Origin: an uncultured Prevotella sp. | GTDB taxonomy: Bacteria > Bacteroidota > Bacteroidia > Bacteroidales > Bacteroidaceae | Direction of reading: 5' to 3' | DNA length: 64,000 nucleotides | Assembly: GCA_905233245.1 (NCBI GenBank) | Contig: CAJODK010000012.1 | Coordinates: 16,359-80,358 of the forward strand | In this document: piece by piece, positions 1 through 7,890 of the stretch | Layout: every line of letters begins with the position of its first letter | How positions within the stretch are numbered: the stretch's first letter is position 1 | Translations under genes and position numbers: made by a program | Notes under the pieces: model-generated | Told to the model about the DNA's origin: nothing | Seen by the model: the letters and a program-made list of their open reading frames with translations, nothing else | Database searches by the model: none

Positions 1-2
1 AG

Positions 3-476
3 ACCATAGCACTCTACATACAGAAATACACACAGTATCGCAAGCGTAAGGTATTCTTCGGTGAGACAGGCAAGATAGATGACCTCATCCCTATGATGGT
101 AAAGCACAAGAACGAGAAATACCTCGTACCTATGAGCAGCGTGGCCAATGACAGCATCACCCGCCTCCTCGACTCCAAGGGACTCAACCACAAAGAGTGC
201 GTGCTCTATCGCACCGTGAGCAATGACTTCAGCGAAGAGGAGAAGAAGAATTTCGACTACGACATGGCACTGTTCTTCTCACCTACAGGCATCAAGACCC
301 TCGTGGATAATTTCCCCAACGTACATGAAAGTCAACTCCACATCGGAACCTTTGGCCCCACTACCGCCAAGACAGCACGCGATGCAGGACTTGACATCAG
401 CCTTGAGGCACCCACAGAGCGCTACCCTTCCATGACGGGAGCCCTGCGCCATTTCCTGCAGGAACAAGAAGACTAA
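3..476 (+). CDS. hemD: Uroporphyrinogen-III synthase, 3' part (5' end outside window)
   Basis: The open frame enters from the left edge (frame of position 3) and ends at TAA 474-476, giving about 157 residues of the C-terminal part. HemD closes and rearranges hydroxymethylbilane to uroporphyrinogen III in tetrapyrrole synthesis, in the cytoplasm. The sequence shows the Bacteroidota HemD pattern: VFFGETGKIDDLIPMM, then a stretch around YLVPMSSVANDSI, DMALFFSPTGIKTLVDNFP, and a final block with GPTTAKTARDAGL and EAPTERYPSM, which form the second Rossmann-like half with its S/T-rich binding loop. Internal ATGs at 93-98 lie inside the conserved domain and are not the start. rnpA follows after 2 nt, so the two are probably co-transcribed and translationally coupled. 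The assignment rests on remembered family sequence; confidence is high. Confidence 0.88.
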   Translation, partial: TIALYIQKYTQYRKRKVFFGETGKIDDLIPMMVKHKNEKYLVPMSSVANDSITRLLDSKGLNHKECVLYRTVSNDFSEEEKKNFDYDMALFFSPTGIKTLVDNFPNVHESQLHIGTFGPTTAKTARDAGLDISLEAPTERYPSMTGALRHFLQEQED

Positions 477-478
477 CT

Positions 479-886
479 TTGAACTTTGAACTTTTGAACT
501 TTGAACTGAGAAAGTCGGAGCGTCTCCACAGCCATACCCTAATCGATAGGCTGTTTGAGCCTGGCAGAGGGAGCAAGAGCCTGACGGCATTTCCCCTGCG
601 AGTGGTCTTTCGCATCATAGAACAGGCTGAACAGACTGAGACAAATGCCAGCATCCTCATCTCAGTACCCAAGCGACAATTCAAGCACGCCGTAGACCGC
701 AACCGCGTCAAGCGTCAGGTACGCGAAGCCTATCGCACCAATAAGGAACTCATCCGACTGCCCGAGGGTAAGGCACTCACCATCGCCTTCATCTGGCTCG
801 ACAGTCAGCACCATCCCACGAGCATCGTGACCGCCAAGGTCAAGAACCTTATGCAAAGAATCACAGAGCAATGCGCAACATACTAA
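479..886 (+). CDS. rnpA: Ribonuclease P protein component
   Basis: Protein subunit of RNase P, which helps the catalytic RNA remove 5' leaders from pre-tRNAs. About 135 residues, the usual size. Typical features: [16 protein letters not shown] near the N-terminus, [24 protein letters not shown] (the RNR signature helix) around residues 62-86, and a C-terminal helix. No ATG is available. The frame opens with TTG at 479, two nt after the hemD stop, and a second TTG lies at 494; both are inside a tandem TTTGAAC-like repeat that encodes NFELLNFEL, so the first 10 residues are repeat-derived. Initiation is probably at one of these TTG codons by coupling to hemD. yidD overlaps the 3' end by 16 nt, the usual Bacteroidota rnpA-yidD arrangement. 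Confidence 0.9.
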   Translation: MNFELLNFELRKSERLHSHTLIDRLFEPGRGSKSLTAFPLRVVFRIIEQAEQTETNASILISVPKRQFKHAVDRNRVKRQVREAYRTNKELIRLPEGKALTIAFIWLDSQHHPTSIVTAKVKNLMQRITEQCATY

Positions 887-1092
887 CCGCCATACTGCTC
901 CTGCCAATAGCGTTCTACCAGACGTGCATCAGCCCCTTCACCCCTGCCTCATGTCGCTTCACCCCGACCTGCTCGCAGTACGCTAAGGAAGCCATCATCA
1001 AGCACGGTCCCTTCCGAGGACTCTGGCTCGCAATAAAACGAATATTAAAATGTCATCCCTGGGGAGGTTCAGGCTACGACCCCGTCCCCTAA
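871..1092 (+). CDS. yidD: Membrane protein insertion efficiency factor YidD
   Basis: A 73-residue protein with the YidD hallmarks: a hydrophobic/amphipathic N-terminus, then [20 protein letters not shown], a conserved Tyr-Ala pair, [24 protein letters not shown] at the end. The family sits at the inner membrane and assists YidC-mediated insertion of membrane proteins. It starts with ATG inside the 3' end of rnpA (16-nt overlap), so translation is likely coupled. The conserved cysteines ([15 protein letters not shown]) are all present. Length is typical of the short form of the family. The gene stands 26 nt before tyrS; the spacer is the simple repeat CGACTAAACGACCAAACG. Confidence 0.93.
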   Translation: MRNILTAILLLPIAFYQTCISPFTPASCRFTPTCSQYAKEAIIKHGPFRGLWLAIKRILKCHPWGGSGYDPVP

Positions 1093-1118
1093 ACGACTAA
1101 ACGACCAAACGACCAAAT

Positions 1119-2420
1119 ATGAAAAATTTCATCGAAGAACTCAAATGGCGCGGCATGCTCGCACAGGTGATGCCAGGCGCAGAAGAACTGTTACAGCGTG
1201 AAATGGTGACAGCATATCTCGGCACCGATCCTACTGCCGACTCACTCCACATAGGCCACCTCTGTGGCATCATGATGCTACGTCACCTGCAGCAGTGTGG
1301 TCACAAACCCATCATCCTCGTCGGTGGTGCTACAGGCATGATTGGCGACCCATCAGGCAAGTCACAGGAACGCAATCTCCTTGACTCCGAGACCCTCTAC
1401 CACAATCAGGAGTGCATCAAGAAGCAGGTTGCCAAGTTCCTCGATTTCGATTCAAAGGACGCCAATGCTGCCGAGATGGTCAACAACTACGACTGGATGA
1501 AGGACTTCACCTTCCTTGACTTCGCCCGCACCGTTGGCAAGCACATCACCGTCAACTATATGATGGCTAAGGACTCCGTACAGCAGCGCCTCAACGGCAC
1601 CGCACGCGACGGACTCTCCTTCACCGAGTTCACCTACCAACTCCTGCAAGGCTATGACTTCCTCCACCTATACCAGACCAAGAACTGCAAAATGCAGCTC
1701 GGCGGCAACGACCAGTGGGGCAACATGACCACAGGCACCGAACTCATCCGTCGCACCCTGGGCAACGACCAGGAGGCATATGCTCTCACCTGCCCACTCA
1801 TCACCAAGGCAGACGGCAAGAAATTTGGTAAGACAGAGAGCGGCAATATCTGGCTCGACCGCAATAGAACATCCCCATACAAGTTCTACCAGTTCTGGCT
1901 CAACGTATCTGACGATGATGCCGAAAAGTACATCAAGATTTTCACTTCTCTCACCAAGGAAACTATTGACGCTCTCGTTGAGGAACACAAGGCAGACCCA
2001 GGTCGTCGCATCCTCCAGAAGCGTCTCGCTGAGGAAGTCACCGTCATGGTTCACTCACAAGCCGACCTTGATGCTGCCATCGAAGCATCAGGCATTCTCT
2101 TCGGCAAGAGTACTAAGGAGAACCTGGAGAAACTCGACGAACAAACCTTCCTTGATGTCTTCGAGGGTGTGGAGACCTTCACTATCAGCAAGGAGCTGCT
2201 CGGTCAACCAGCCATCGAGATACTCACCCGTGATGACTGCCGCGTATTCCCTTCCAAGGGCGAGATGCGCAAAATGGTACAAGGCGGTGGCGTCTCTATC
2301 AACAAGGAGAAACTCACCGACCAGCAGCGTCCCCTCACCTCCGATGACCTCATCGCAGGCAAGTACATACTCGCACAACGAGGTAAGAAGAACTATTTCT
2401 TAATTAAAATTAATTCTTAA
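1119..2420 (+). CDS. tyrS: Tyrosyl-tRNA synthetase
   Basis: Class I aminoacyl-tRNA synthetase that charges tRNA-Tyr. 433 residues, normal for the bacterial TyrRS type with a C-terminal S4-like domain. Visible motifs: [18 protein letters not shown] containing the HIGH-equivalent HIGH at about residues 42-45, the tyrosine pocket GGNDQWGN near 200, and the KMSKS-equivalent [12 protein letters not shown] near 236-247. The C-terminal block [19 protein letters not shown] is the S4 RNA-binding fold. ATG start agrees with the conserved beginning [16 protein letters not shown]. Last gene of the hemD-rnpA-yidD-tyrS set; the stop is followed by a TTAATTC tandem and then by the tRNA-Gln promoter. Confidence 0.95.
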   Translation: MKNFIEELKWRGMLAQVMPGAEELLQREMVTAYLGTDPTADSLHIGHLCGIMMLRHLQQCGHKPIILVGGATGMIGDPSGKSQERNLLDSETLYHNQECIKKQVAKFLDFDSKDANAAEMVNNYDWMKDFTFLDFARTVGKHITVNYMMAKDSVQQRLNGTARDGLSFTEFTYQLLQGYDFLHLYQTKNCKMQLGGNDQWGNMTTGTELIRRTLGNDQEAYALTCPLITKADGKKFGKTESGNIWLDRNRTSPYKFYQFWLNVSDDDAEKYIKIFTSLTKETIDALVEEHKADPGRRILQKRLAEEVTVMVHSQADLDAAIEASGILFGKSTKENLEKLDEQTFLDVFEGVETFTISKELLGQPAIEILTRDDCRVFPSKGEMRKMVQGGGVSINKEKLTDQQRPLTSDDLIAGKYILAQRGKKNYFLIKINS

Positions 2421-2451
2421 TTCTTAATTCTTAATTCTTAATTTTTCTTCG

Positions 2452-2459
2452 TACCTTTG
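2452..2459 (+). promoter_or_regulatory. -7 box ahead of tRNA-Gln
   Basis: TACCTTTG fits the Bacteroidota -7 consensus TAnnTTTG and lies 32 nt upstream of the tRNA. No clear TTTG at the -33 distance: that interval is a TTAATTC tandem repeat (2411-2440). Seen in sequence; activity is inferred. Confidence 0.55.
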
Positions 2460-2491
2460 CAACCGCAAATCGCAAGATTTGTCACTTGGAC

Positions 2492-2562
2492 TGTCGTATG
2501 GTGTAATGGTAGCACAACAGGTTTTGGTTCTGTTTGTCGTGGTTCGAATCCGCGTACGACAA
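2492..2562 (+). tRNA. tRNA-Gln (anticodon TTG)
   Basis: A 71-nt cloverleaf. Acceptor stem TGTCGTA 2492-2498 pairs with TACGACA 2555-2561, with discriminator A at 2562. The anticodon stem ACAGG 2517-2521 pairs with TCTGT 2529-2533 around a 7-nt loop with TTG at 2524-2526. T arm: CGTGG 2538-2542, loop TTCGAAT, CCGCG 2550-2554. CCA is not encoded, as is common in Bacteroidota. The D loop contains TAATGGTAG. The 10-mer AAATCGCAAG occurs on both sides, at 2467-2476 and 2570-2579. Confidence 0.96.
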
Positions 2563-2568
2563 CCTAAG

Positions 2569-2617
2569 GAAATCGCAAGCCACTTATATTCAAGCACTTG
2601 CGATTTTCTTTGTTTTA
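2569..2617 (+). terminator. Terminator after tRNA-Gln
   Basis: GAAATCGCAAG (2569-2579) pairs with CTTGCGATTTTC (2597-2608) around a 17-nt loop, followed by TTTGTTTTA. This is a plausible intrinsic terminator. The rest of the gap to 2742 shows nothing I can interpret. Confidence 0.6.
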
Positions 2618-2742
2618 TTCATGATGAGGTAGAAGGAATAAGCTCAGATGCGCTTACCCACTGGACCGAAGTCGGGGGGGTAAAGCAAGAGGGCGAACTG
2701 TCTTCCAGGCCTCTTAATTATTGTTAACTAAAGTTGTTGTGG

Positions 2743-5637
2743 CTATTTCTGCAGGGTGACACCCATTATTCCGATGACGACATCGTTGGAGAGAGTGCGT
2801 AGGGTAAGACTCTTAAGTTTGCGACTGGGGTCGAGCTTCACATCAAGCAACTGAGCAGCACCGCCATTGATTTCACGACCATAGACACCCTTTATGCCAA
2901 GGGCTTCACCGAGGCGGCGGCTGACACGGTCGCTCATCAGATGAACACGATACGGACGCTTGCCCTCCACATGAAAAGCGTAGTCGTCGATGTAGTAGTC
3001 CTGCTCAATGGGACACCAATTGTAGGGGTTGGTGAGCAGAACGGTCTTCGACGTTCCGTCCTGATACTCTATGCGCACCAGTCCGTTGGCGATACGGCTC
3101 TGCATCTGGTTGGTGGTGCCAGCAAGCATGAGGTAGGCATGTGAGGCACGTCCCTTGAGGGCTATGGTGAGACTGTCGGGGTAGTTGTCCCACAGCGAGG
3201 TGTACGCCACATTCCTCCCCTTAGCATCGGTGCGGAAAGGTATGGCGGGAGCATCGTCAAGATGAGCGGTATATATATGGTCCTTGACGAGGGTACGGAA
3301 GACAGAGTCATTGGTCTCAGCACGGAGAAGTGGGTGGCACCATTCACCAAAGCCGTTCTTGGGGATGCGCAGCGAGGTATATGGCGATGCTGGAGAGAGG
3401 TATTCGTTCTTGAAGATGTCGGTGACACGACTATTGAAGGCACTATCCATATTCACTGGTTTGCACTGAGACGTGACGATTTCATCGAAGTCTGTGGCCA
3501 GGTAAGCCTCTCCCCCTGCCTTCCTCCGTAGGGAGGGAACAGAATGAGTCTTAGAACACTTCTGCAACTCGATATGCTGTGTGAGGTCATTGCTGCAAAC
3601 TGTCTCACGATAGCGACCACCGCCGATGTTCTGACGGATAACAATCTGCAACTGCTGTGGCAAGCGCTGATGGATATCGTAAATCTCCTTGTCGCCCTCA
3701 CGACGGAAGGAGAAGTCAATATAGGGAGTATGGACGCTGGCAGAGTCCCATGCCTCGGGGAAGCCTGGACGGATATACAGTTTGCCATTGAGGGCATCGG
3801 GAGTGATACCATATAGTCCCTGTATGGCGGTCTTGGCGGTAATGCCTACATTGTCAGAGAAATCGCGATACACCTCACCACGTGCAGCATCGTAGTAGCT
3901 GACCTGACCGATGTTGGCTGGCGACTGACCAAGGTACATCTCGTCGAGCAATACACCCTTCATCAGGTGGAATGCCTCATCAGCGCGCCCAGCATGGAAA
4001 TAAGCCAGCGCTGTATGCATCACCTCAGCATGCGCCACATTATTGGTGCTCCACACATAGGGCAGCCAGTTGGTGGTGGAGAGTATATAATAGTTATTAA
4101 CGGGAACGTTAATAGGAATATGTGGTATTACCTCATCAACATAGCGCGTGGCGAGGTAGGCTTGTTCGGGAGTACAGGCATAACTGTCGATAGGGGTATA
4201 TACAGTCCATAGAGCTGCACTGGGGTGCTGACGCTGCAAACCCATCAGGTCTTTATACTCCGCCCAGCAACCTTCCTCGGGCATCCAGAGTTCACGATTC
4301 ATGGCAGCAAGTATCTTCTCCGCCTCTGCTCGGTAAGGCGTGGGATCTTCACCTATGATTTCGGCTATTCGGGCAGCCACCGTATTACAACGATAGTTGT
4401 AGGCGGTAGAGTGCGTCACGCCACCACTATTATAATACAGTCCGTCGCTCGCCCATATACAACAGTAGGCATCGTAGAGGCCGTCATCGTTGGGGTCCCA
4501 GTTGAGTTTCTCCCAAGCAATATGACTTGTCAGCACCGGCCACATCTTTCTTAGGTAGGCAGAGTCTGCATCAAACTGGAAGTGCCACAGCAGTTCGTCG
4601 ATGTAGTTGAGATTCATATCGTAGTGGTGGAACTTGTCGTTGCGGTGTGGCGAACGACAGATATAGCCATTGGAATACATCGGAGTACCCCACTTATACT
4701 CTGCACGACAGAGATTCTCCTGAGCCGACTGCGTAGGGTGCGGGATAGTGCAAGGCACGTCAGTGACCATACTCTCAGCATAGGCATCGAAATGATGACG
4801 GGCTCTGTCATGCCAACCGAGGAAGTCACCCATATATGCTGCGCGCCAACCGGGAATCTGCATGCGCCACGCTACAGCGCCATGAAGGAAGGTGTCACCA
4901 TCCCACGCTCCATCGCCAGCAGTGACCAAAACACCACCCAGAGTATTGACATACGGGTCAGGAGTGCTGAAAGTCACCATACTAGCCAACTCGCTGCGAT
5001 ACCGTTCACAACGGTCATACTCCTCTGCACTGCCATCATCACCCAAGGTAATCAGTTGCTGGGAGATAGTCATATAGGTAATGTTGTTGGTAGCGTCCCA
5101 GTCGAGGGACTGCAACTGTTTCTTGTCGGGCGATGCCTCAAGAGAACCTGCTTCCTCAGCATTCATGTCACCCGAGCGTTTGAGTTTCTGGTTGGCGATT
5201 TCGCAACACTCAGCATGCGCCGTAACGACACCCTTGAAACCACTGGTCACTATCTTCCAGATACCACCCTGACGGTCAGGAAAAGCGAGGACTGACATCT
5301 CCACCTTGCCACTACCCCACCCCTTGTCGGTGAGCACATAACTGCGACGACCCGCCGTATAGCGGGCCTCACAATGGTCTGTCTCATCAAGCCGCGTGGT
5401 CTTGCCATTAACCGTGAGCGAAAAACTGATATTGCGACTATCCTTCTTCTTATAAGCCACGAAGATGGGGCGGTCGCTGGTCTCAAGGCGGTCCTCATCA
5501 TGACTGCCATAGAGAGCCCGCGTGTAACGGTTCTCGCCATTAACGCACACGAAGTCCTGACCGTCGGGGCGATACTGCCACGTGCGCGCCGACATGCTGA
5601 GGGATAGCATGCAGAGTATGGCGATGAAGGAGAGCAT
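2743..5637 (-). CDS. Secreted six-hairpin glycosidase-like protein (DUF4450-type)
   Basis: About 964 residues. A signal peptide (MLSFIAILCMLSLSMSA) suggests export. The middle (roughly residues 270-660) looks like an alpha/alpha six-hairpin glycosidase: YDMNLNYIDELLWHFQFD, WDPNDDGLYDAYCCIWASDG, YNYRCNTVAARIAEIIGEDP, DNVGITAKTAIQGLYGI, with beta-rich regions on both sides. It resembles the Bacteroidota DUF4450 family; the precise substrate is not determinable, though pectic side chains would fit the window. The start at 5637 is chosen over a longer TTG-initiated frame (5673) because that TTG is part of the -7 box at 5671-5678, so the mRNA begins downstream of it. Around 3506-3537 the reading frame carries a palindromic G/C-rich repeat (encoding LRRKAGGEA) of the kind found elsewhere in this window. 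Confidence 0.7.
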   Translation of the reverse strand: MLSFIAILCMLSLSMSARTWQYRPDGQDFVCVNGENRYTRALYGSHDEDRLETSDRPIFVAYKKKDSRNISFSLTVNGKTTRLDETDHCEARYTAGRRSYVLTDKGWGSGKVEMSVLAFPDRQGGIWKIVTSGFKGVVTAHAECCEIANQKLKRSGDMNAEEAGSLEASPDKKQLQSLDWDATNNITYMTISQQLITLGDDGSAEEYDRCERYRSELASMVTFSTPDPYVNTLGGVLVTAGDGAWDGDTFLHGAVAWRMQIPGWRAAYMGDFLGWHDRARHHFDAYAESMVTDVPCTIPHPTQSAQENLCRAEYKWGTPMYSNGYICRSPHRNDKFHHYDMNLNYIDELLWHFQFDADSAYLRKMWPVLTSHIAWEKLNWDPNDDGLYDAYCCIWASDGLYYNSGGVTHSTAYNYRCNTVAARIAEIIGEDPTPYRAEAEKILAAMNRELWMPEEGCWAEYKDLMGLQRQHPSAALWTVYTPIDSYACTPEQAYLATRYVDEVIPHIPINVPVNNYYILSTTNWLPYVWSTNNVAHAEVMHTALAYFHAGRADEAFHLMKGVLLDEMYLGQSPANIGQVSYYDAARGEVYRDFSDNVGITAKTAIQGLYGITPDALNGKLYIRPGFPEAWDSASVHTPYIDFSFRREGDKEIYDIHQRLPQQLQIVIRQNIGGGRYRETVCSNDLTQHIELQKCSKTHSVPSLRRKAGGEAYLATDFDEIVTSQCKPVNMDSAFNSRVTDIFKNEYLSPASPYTSLRIPKNGFGEWCHPLLRAETNDSVFRTLVKDHIYTAHLDDAPAIPFRTDAKGRNVAYTSLWDNYPDSLTIALKGRASHAYLMLAGTTNQMQSRIANGLVRIEYQDGTSKTVLLTNPYNWCPIEQDYYIDDYAFHVEGKRPYRVHLMSDRVSRRLGEALGIKGVYGREINGGAAQLLDVKLDPSRKLKSLTLRTLSNDVVIGIMGVTLQK
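3506..3537. repeat. Palindromic G/C-rich repeat inside a coding gene
   Basis: CTCCCCCTGCCTTCCTCC followed by GTAGGGAGGGAA: a diverged copy of a dispersed element (compare 12228-12265, 17384-17420, 29923-29952, 30050-30079) lying in frame inside the glycosidase-like gene. Confidence 0.5.
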
Positions 5638-5670
5638 ATCTATTTCTACTTTATCTAGGTTCCATCTCTG

Positions 5671-5702
5671 CAAAGTTACAAACTATTTCGTTATCCTCCA
5701 AA
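5671..5702 (-). promoter_or_regulatory. Bacteroidota-type promoter for the glycosidase-like gene
   Basis: On the minus strand TTTG (5702-5699), a 20-nt spacer, then TAACTTTG (5678-5671): an exact fit to the Bacteroidota -33/-7 consensus. Transcription would begin near 5664, giving a leader of about 27 nt before ATG 5637. Confidence 0.8.
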
Positions 5703-5771
5703 TTTTTCGTTAAAAATGGGGGTGAAAAGCACCAATTGATATATGTCAAGTGGCGCGGAGCTGTACTGCTT
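5698..5771 (-). repeat. Promoter-region repeat, copy 1
   Basis: About 73 bp, nearly identical to 6974-7047, beginning CCAAATTTTTCGTTAAAAAT and including TTGATATATGTCAAGTGGCG. Only a few substitutions separate the copies. Together with the terminator repeat at 5971-6065 it forms a duplicated intergenic unit on both sides of the kinase gene. Confidence 0.85.
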
Positions 5772-5970
5772 TTTATTGTTTTTGCTTTCGAGGTCTTTTT
5801 ATAACGATAGTTATGTGATAAGTGATATGACCTGGGCGTGAGAGCTTGCTCTCAAAGGCAAGGGCATAGCGATTAGCACGTCAGTTACATCGTAACTATA
5901 GACCGAAGAAAGGGTTATTTCTGTTTTTTTTGGAAAATATATTCGGAAGATTCGTGAGATTCGTGGTCTA

Positions 5971-6065
5971 GAATAAAAATAGATGTCCCGACCACCGCTG
6001 TGGCCAGGACATCCGATACATAAATTTGCTTTGTTATTTATAAGCAATTATACAATCCTCATTGG
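5971..6065 (-). repeat. Terminator-region repeat, copy 1
   Basis: About 95 bp, matching 7119-7213 with one visible mismatch (GTGGCCAG versus GTGGTCAG); weaker similarity continues into the last codons of the kinase gene. The stretch 5772-5970 between the two repeats holds no gene I can support; a 78-codon minus-strand frame (5811-6047) is made of the repeat and hairpin sequence. Confidence 0.85.
5972..6013 (-). terminator. Intrinsic terminator of the kinase gene
   Basis: GATGTCC (5982-5988) pairs with GGACATC (6007-6013), with an inner CCAC/GTGG helix. Reading the minus strand, the stem is followed by TATTTTTATTC. Confidence 0.8.
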
Positions 6066-6082
6066 AGGAGGATGTATAATTT

Positions 6083-6919
6083 TTAGAATGCATCCTCGAA
6101 GTCGACGTGAAAGCTAACATCAGTAGTAAGTACTCTCGTACCTCCTGATCTTAATTCGGGAGTATTAATACGAATATCACAGTCAACAACGCAGATAGGA
6201 CCATCTACAGAGCGAATAACATTCTCATCGTGCATGTCGCTTAGGTATATGTCAGGAGTAGCGTATGTCCAGTTCCTTGGATTCTTCAATTCAAATCCCA
6301 TATGCTCCATGTACTCCTCGATTTCATCGTCTGATAGATGTGAACCTCTTATATACGGTTGTTCTACAAGGATCTTGAATTCTCCATCCTTATTACGTCC
6401 AAATCCCAGTACAGAAAGTCCCGTTTCAGGGAAATATGTATTATGCAGTGCTATTCTGTCGAGTGCCAGAATAGGAGTAATGAAATAATCAAGTCCGATG
6501 CTTTTCACCAGTGTTGCGCCATGGTCAAATACCACAGCCTCTCCCCCCTCAGCTATTCCTTCTCCTAGAGTTTGTTGCAGGACATCATCTATAGAGTCCG
6601 TCCAGCATCCTATGCTCTTAGCCCACAGTTCTATGCAGTTTTCTTGCTTCTTGCCCTGTTGGCACTCTCTTTCGAAATCGCTGACATTCTTCGGAGAGTC
6701 TGTATCTGCTCTATCTTCTGCTCCCGCGAGTATGGATGCAATGACATTCGTCTCACCGCCCGTTGCGCAGCCATGCTGTTCTCTCGGTGAAAATCGTTTA
6801 TATACAAGCCTTCCGCTGATAAATTGCTCTGCATAATAATTAAGTCTTTTAAGTCCTTCGGGTGTGAAGCCATCTTCTATTATTTTCCGTATGGATACCC
6901 AAAAGTCCGAGTTTGTCAT
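6083..6919 (-). CDS. Polyvalent-type protein kinase domain protein with acidic FEDAF tail
   Basis: 278 residues. From about residue 115 it matches what I know of the putative polyvalent protein kinase domain (Kinase-PolyVal) found in phage and mobile-element proteins: glycine-rich GEGIAEGGEAVVF (119-131), candidate Lys139 in LVKSIG, LHNTYFPET, EQPYIRG, catalytic-loop-like SDMHDENVI (Asp228, Asn233) and the metal-binding-type VVDCDI (Asp246). Residues 1-110 are unassigned but include EQHGCATGGETNVIASIL. Substrate unknown. The last residues SFHVDFEDAF resemble the tail SFHAEFEDDF of the peptide at 53234-53383. ATG 6919 is preferred to a TTG at 6949 because that TTG belongs to the -7 box. The gene sits between duplicated intergenic repeats next to a TIR/membrane pair. 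Confidence 0.65.
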   Translation of the reverse strand: MTNSDFWVSIRKIIEDGFTPEGLKRLNYYAEQFISGRLVYKRFSPREQHGCATGGETNVIASILAGAEDRADTDSPKNVSDFERECQQGKKQENCIELWAKSIGCWTDSIDDVLQQTLGEGIAEGGEAVVFDHGATLVKSIGLDYFITPILALDRIALHNTYFPETGLSVLGFGRNKDGEFKILVEQPYIRGSHLSDDEIEEYMEHMGFELKNPRNWTYATPDIYLSDMHDENVIRSVDGPICVVDCDIRINTPELRSGGTRVLTTDVSFHVDFEDAF

Positions 6920-6946
6920 TATATTGATATTGTTTGATTCCACCTG

Positions 6947-6978
6947 CAAAGTTACGATTAAGTTTTGAAACTACCAAA
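6947..6978 (-). promoter_or_regulatory. Bacteroidota-type promoter for the kinase gene
   Basis: Minus strand TTTG (6978-6975), 20-nt spacer, TAACTTTG (6954-6947). Same architecture and flanking sequence as the promoter at 5671-5702, so the two genes may be co-regulated. Confidence 0.8.
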
Positions 6979-7047
6979 TTTTTCGTTAAAAATGGGGGCG
7001 AAAACCACCAATTGATATATGTCAAGTGGCGCGGAGCTGTACTGCTG
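6974..7047 (-). repeat. Promoter-region repeat, copy 2
   Basis: Second copy of the repeat at 5698-5771. The distance from here to the following terminator repeat is 128 bp shorter than in copy 1. Between them (7048-7118) I see only simple sequence (TCTAAGGTCTAAGG) and no gene. Confidence 0.85.
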
Positions 7048-7118
7048 TGGGGATGACTAAAGTCTAAGGTCTAAGGTCAAAGTTGGGAAAGAACAAAGAC
7101 TGTTTTGCGATGTTAAGT

Positions 7119-7213
7119 GAATAAAAATAGATGTCCCGACCACCGCTGTGGTCAGGACATCCGATACATAAATTTGCTTTGTTATTTATAAGCAATTATA
7201 CAATCCTCATTGA
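7119..7213 (-). repeat. Terminator-region repeat, copy 2 (with hairpin)
   Basis: Second copy of 5971-6065. Contains the hairpin GATGTCC (7130-7136)/GGACATC (7155-7161) followed on the minus strand by TATTTTTATTC, i.e. an intrinsic terminator for the TIR/membrane-protein unit. Confidence 0.85.
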
Positions 7214-7230
7214 AGCATTTTGTATAATAT

Positions 7231-7272
7231 TTAGAAGTCATCTTCGAACTCGGCATCTTGATCTATTTGTCT
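7231..7272 (-). pseudogene. Remnant 3' end of a gene encoding the tail DAEFEDDF
   Basis: On the minus strand the codons GAT GCC GAG TTC GAA GAT GAC TTC TAA (7257-7231) encode DAEFEDDF and a stop, in a different frame from the neighbouring membrane-protein gene, whose stop (7263-7265) overlaps. An in-frame TAG at 7275-7273 means it is not translated from upstream. The same tail ends the peptide gene at 9131-9301, so this is most simply the stranded 3' end of another such gene, truncated when the TIR/membrane genes arrived. Confidence 0.65.
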
Positions 7273-7886
7273 CTAATTTTATCTCTAGCCTTAATTGCAT
7301 TATTCTCACTGCCATTATTAGCGCAGTTGTTCAGGCTTTCTTGTGATTTTATAGCATTCACAATTGAATCCAACTTGGTTCCAATCTCCTGTAGAGGAGT
7401 TTTTAGGTCTTGGGGCGATTGAGATACTCTGTTACTCATAAAGCACGACAGTAATAATACTAAAAACAAGATAATTGGATAAAACATCACAATAGATTTC
7501 GATTTTAAGCAATGTTTCTTTATGGAACAACTGTTATTTCCTTTTGGTATTGATATATCGAATCTGTAGATCAGATCTTTCCACGTATTATCACCATTAT
7601 GATACCTTGTAATAAACTCTTTCTCATGCTTGCGAAACTTGTTCTCGAGTAACAGATAATAGAAGTCTAATGCCCAAAACATGCAGATAGGGATAACAGC
7701 AATCAAAAGATATTCATTTAACTCAACTGAAGCAGCACACAGTGCAATTAGAGCCGTAACAATAGTTAATGTCCAATTTTTACAATTTGAACTGTTGGAT
7801 GCCATTCTGTTTATGGTATCCTGAAGCATCTGCAGATACTGACGAACATCCGTCACTTCATATATTTCTTTTTGTTGCTCACTCAT
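7263..7886 (-). CDS. Membrane protein paired with a TIR protein (candidate effector)
   Basis: 207 residues, four nt downstream of the TIR gene and almost certainly translated with it. An N-terminal soluble segment contains YLQMLQDTINRMASNSSNCK, followed by two membrane helices (about 38-56 and 58-78, WTLTIVTALIALCA and LIAVIPICMFWALDFYY), a charged cytoplasmic region with ENKFRKHEKEF, a third helix (about 131-150, SIVMFYPIILFLVLLL) and a hydrophilic tail. Small membrane proteins with this shape (NW-T-TIVTALIAL, then FW-LD-YY-L-E-KFR) recur, as I remember, next to TIR and other defence genes in Bacteroidota. A membrane-disrupting effector switched on by a TIR product is an inference. Lower G+C and more rare codons than the housekeeping genes suggest transfer. 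Confidence 0.6.
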   Translation of the reverse strand: MSEQQKEIYEVTDVRQYLQMLQDTINRMASNSSNCKNWTLTIVTALIALCAASVELNEYLLIAVIPICMFWALDFYYLLLENKFRKHEKEFITRYHNGDNTWKDLIYRFDISIPKGNNSCSIKKHCLKSKSIVMFYPIILFLVLLLSCFMSNRVSQSPQDLKTPLQEIGTKLDSIVNAIKSQESLNNCANNGSENNAIKARDKIRDK

Positions 7887-7890
7887 AAAT

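Noticed and set aside
1780-2403. A 207-codon frame inside tyrS
   Set aside because: Shifted-frame shadow of a full-length TyrRS; Ser/Arg-rich, low-complexity translation.
4582-5295. A 237-codon plus-strand frame and several shorter ones opposite the glycosidase-like gene
   Set aside because: They are antisense to a well-supported gene with signal peptide, promoter and domain pattern, and their translations have no recognisable features.
5811-6047. A 78-codon minus-strand frame between the kinase and glycosidase-like genes
   Set aside because: It runs through the terminator hairpin and duplicated repeat; its translation is just the repeat sequence.
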